Assembly: GCA_013336035.1 (NCBI GenBank)
Contig: JAAXUL010000545.1
Span: 1 to 5,827, forward strand
DNA: 5,827 nucleotides
Direction: 5' to 3'
Source of the DNA: Chloroflexales bacterium
GTDB lineage: Bacteria; Chloroflexota; Chloroflexia; Chloroflexales; Chloroflexaceae
The notes beneath the pieces are model-generated. The model was not told the origin of the DNA. It ran no database searches and was given only the letters and a program-made list of their open reading frames with translations. Every line of letters begins with the position of its first letter. The first letter of the stretch is position 1. This document shows positions 5,293 to 5,827 of the stretch, in pieces. A program made the translations under genes and the position numbers.

Positions 5293-5827
5293 ATGAAGCT
5301 CCTCCTCGCTGGGCTCGATCACACAACGGCGCCTGTGGAGATTCGTGAACGGCTGGCCTTCAGCAGCACTGACATCCCCGCCGCCCTCTCTCAGCTCACG
5401 ACCCCGCAGGGTACCCATCCGGCGCCCTTGGCCGAGGCCGCCATTCTCTCTACCTGTAACCGCGTCGAGATCTATGGGGTGACCCACGGCGCGAGCACGG
5501 CCCAGAGTCTGGTGCGCTTTCTGGCGGACTTTCACGGTCTCGATGAGCGCGAGTTCGTCCACACGCTCTTCTTCTTCAATGGCGAGAGCGTCGCCCGCCA
5601 CCTGTTCGCCACATCAGCCGGCCTGCGCTCGCTAGTCCTTGGCGAGGCCCAGATCCAGGGCCAGGTCCGTACGACGTACGAGCAGGCCCAGAATGCGGGC
5701 ACCCTGGGCCCGGTGCTGCACCGCCTCTTCCAGCACGCGCTCACGGCGGGCAAGCGCGTCCGCAGCGAGACGGCCCTGGGCCAGGGTGCGGCCAGCGTCT
5801 CTCAGGCCGGCGTCGAGCTGGCCCGGC
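5293..5827 (+). CDS. hemA: Glutamyl-tRNA reductase, N-terminal part (3' end outside window)
   Basis: HemA reduces the glutamate of Glu-tRNA(Glu) to glutamate-1-semialdehyde with NADPH, the first and usually controlling step of tetrapyrrole synthesis by the C5 route. The frame is open from ATG 5293 through the window end, giving 178 codons of an expected 420-450. The N-terminus LLLAGLDHTTAPVEIRERLAF (3-23) is the family signature start. STCNR (53-57) holds the catalytic Cys55 and the substrate-contacting Arg57. RHLF with the conserved His103, then VLGEAQIQGQV (115-125), and a final SVSQAGVELA that begins the linker to the NADPH domain, complete the match. The usual GLDS before VLGE reads GLRS here (110-113), and GEPQI reads GEAQI; these may be lineage variants. 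It has its own promoter 55-80 bp upstream and is separated from pucC by a hairpin, so it probably heads another hem unit. Using HemA implies the C5 rather than the ALA-synthase route. Confidence 0.95.
   Translation, partial: MKLLLAGLDHTTAPVEIRERLAFSSTDIPAALSQLTTPQGTHPAPLAEAAILSTCNRVEIYGVTHGASTAQSLVRFLADFHGLDEREFVHTLFFFNGESVARHLFATSAGLRSLVLGEAQIQGQVRTTYEQAQNAGTLGPVLHRLFQHALTAGKRVRSETALGQGAASVSQAGVELAR

Overview
The window carries five closely spaced genes, all on the + strand and all in tetrapyrrole (bacteriochlorophyll/heme) metabolism. In order they are the 3' end of a bchH-type magnesium chelatase large subunit, hemN (oxygen-independent coproporphyrinogen III dehydrogenase), a HemY/HemG-type FAD protoporphyrinogen oxidase, a PucC/LhaA-family membrane protein, and the 5' part of hemA (glutamyl-tRNA reductase). 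The DNA is GC-rich with strongly GC-biased third codon positions. No transposon, CRISPR array, phage gene, tRNA or rRNA was seen.

The source is an anoxygenic phototroph, because BchH and a PucC-type protein have little use elsewhere. A filamentous phototroph of the Chloroflexota (Chloroflexus/Roseiflexus/Oscillochloris relatives) is my best inference, from the hem genes intermixed with bch and pucC and from the general character of the proteins. A protein tree is needed to confirm this.

Layout: bchH ends at 658. A 170-bp AT-richer spacer (659-828) holds three dyad-symmetric elements and a candidate -10 box, suggesting a control region ahead of hemN (829-2196). A 193-bp gap follows. It contains a possible 59-codon ORF (2224-2403) that overlaps the protoporphyrinogen oxidase start by 14 nt. 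The oxidase gene (2390-3799) is followed after 42 bp, with a strong Shine-Dalgarno, by pucC (3842-5140). A GC-rich hairpin right after the pucC stop probably closes this unit. A good sigma-70-type promoter (TTGACA with an extended -10) then starts a new unit with hemA (5293 to beyond the window end).

The genes form a connected pathway. HemA commits glutamyl-tRNA to 5-aminolevulinate. HemN turns coproporphyrinogen III into protoporphyrinogen IX, and the oxidase makes protoporphyrin IX. BchH inserts Mg2+ at the branch to bacteriochlorophyll, and the PucC-type protein probably delivers pigment to, or assembles, light-harvesting complexes. Beside this known chemistry, the items most worth a second look are the small overlapping ORF, the clustered dyads between bchH and hemN, a 9-bp word shared by the hemN and hemA leaders, and the pairing of an oxygen-independent with a normally oxygen-dependent enzyme. 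I found no clear sign of an entirely new system.
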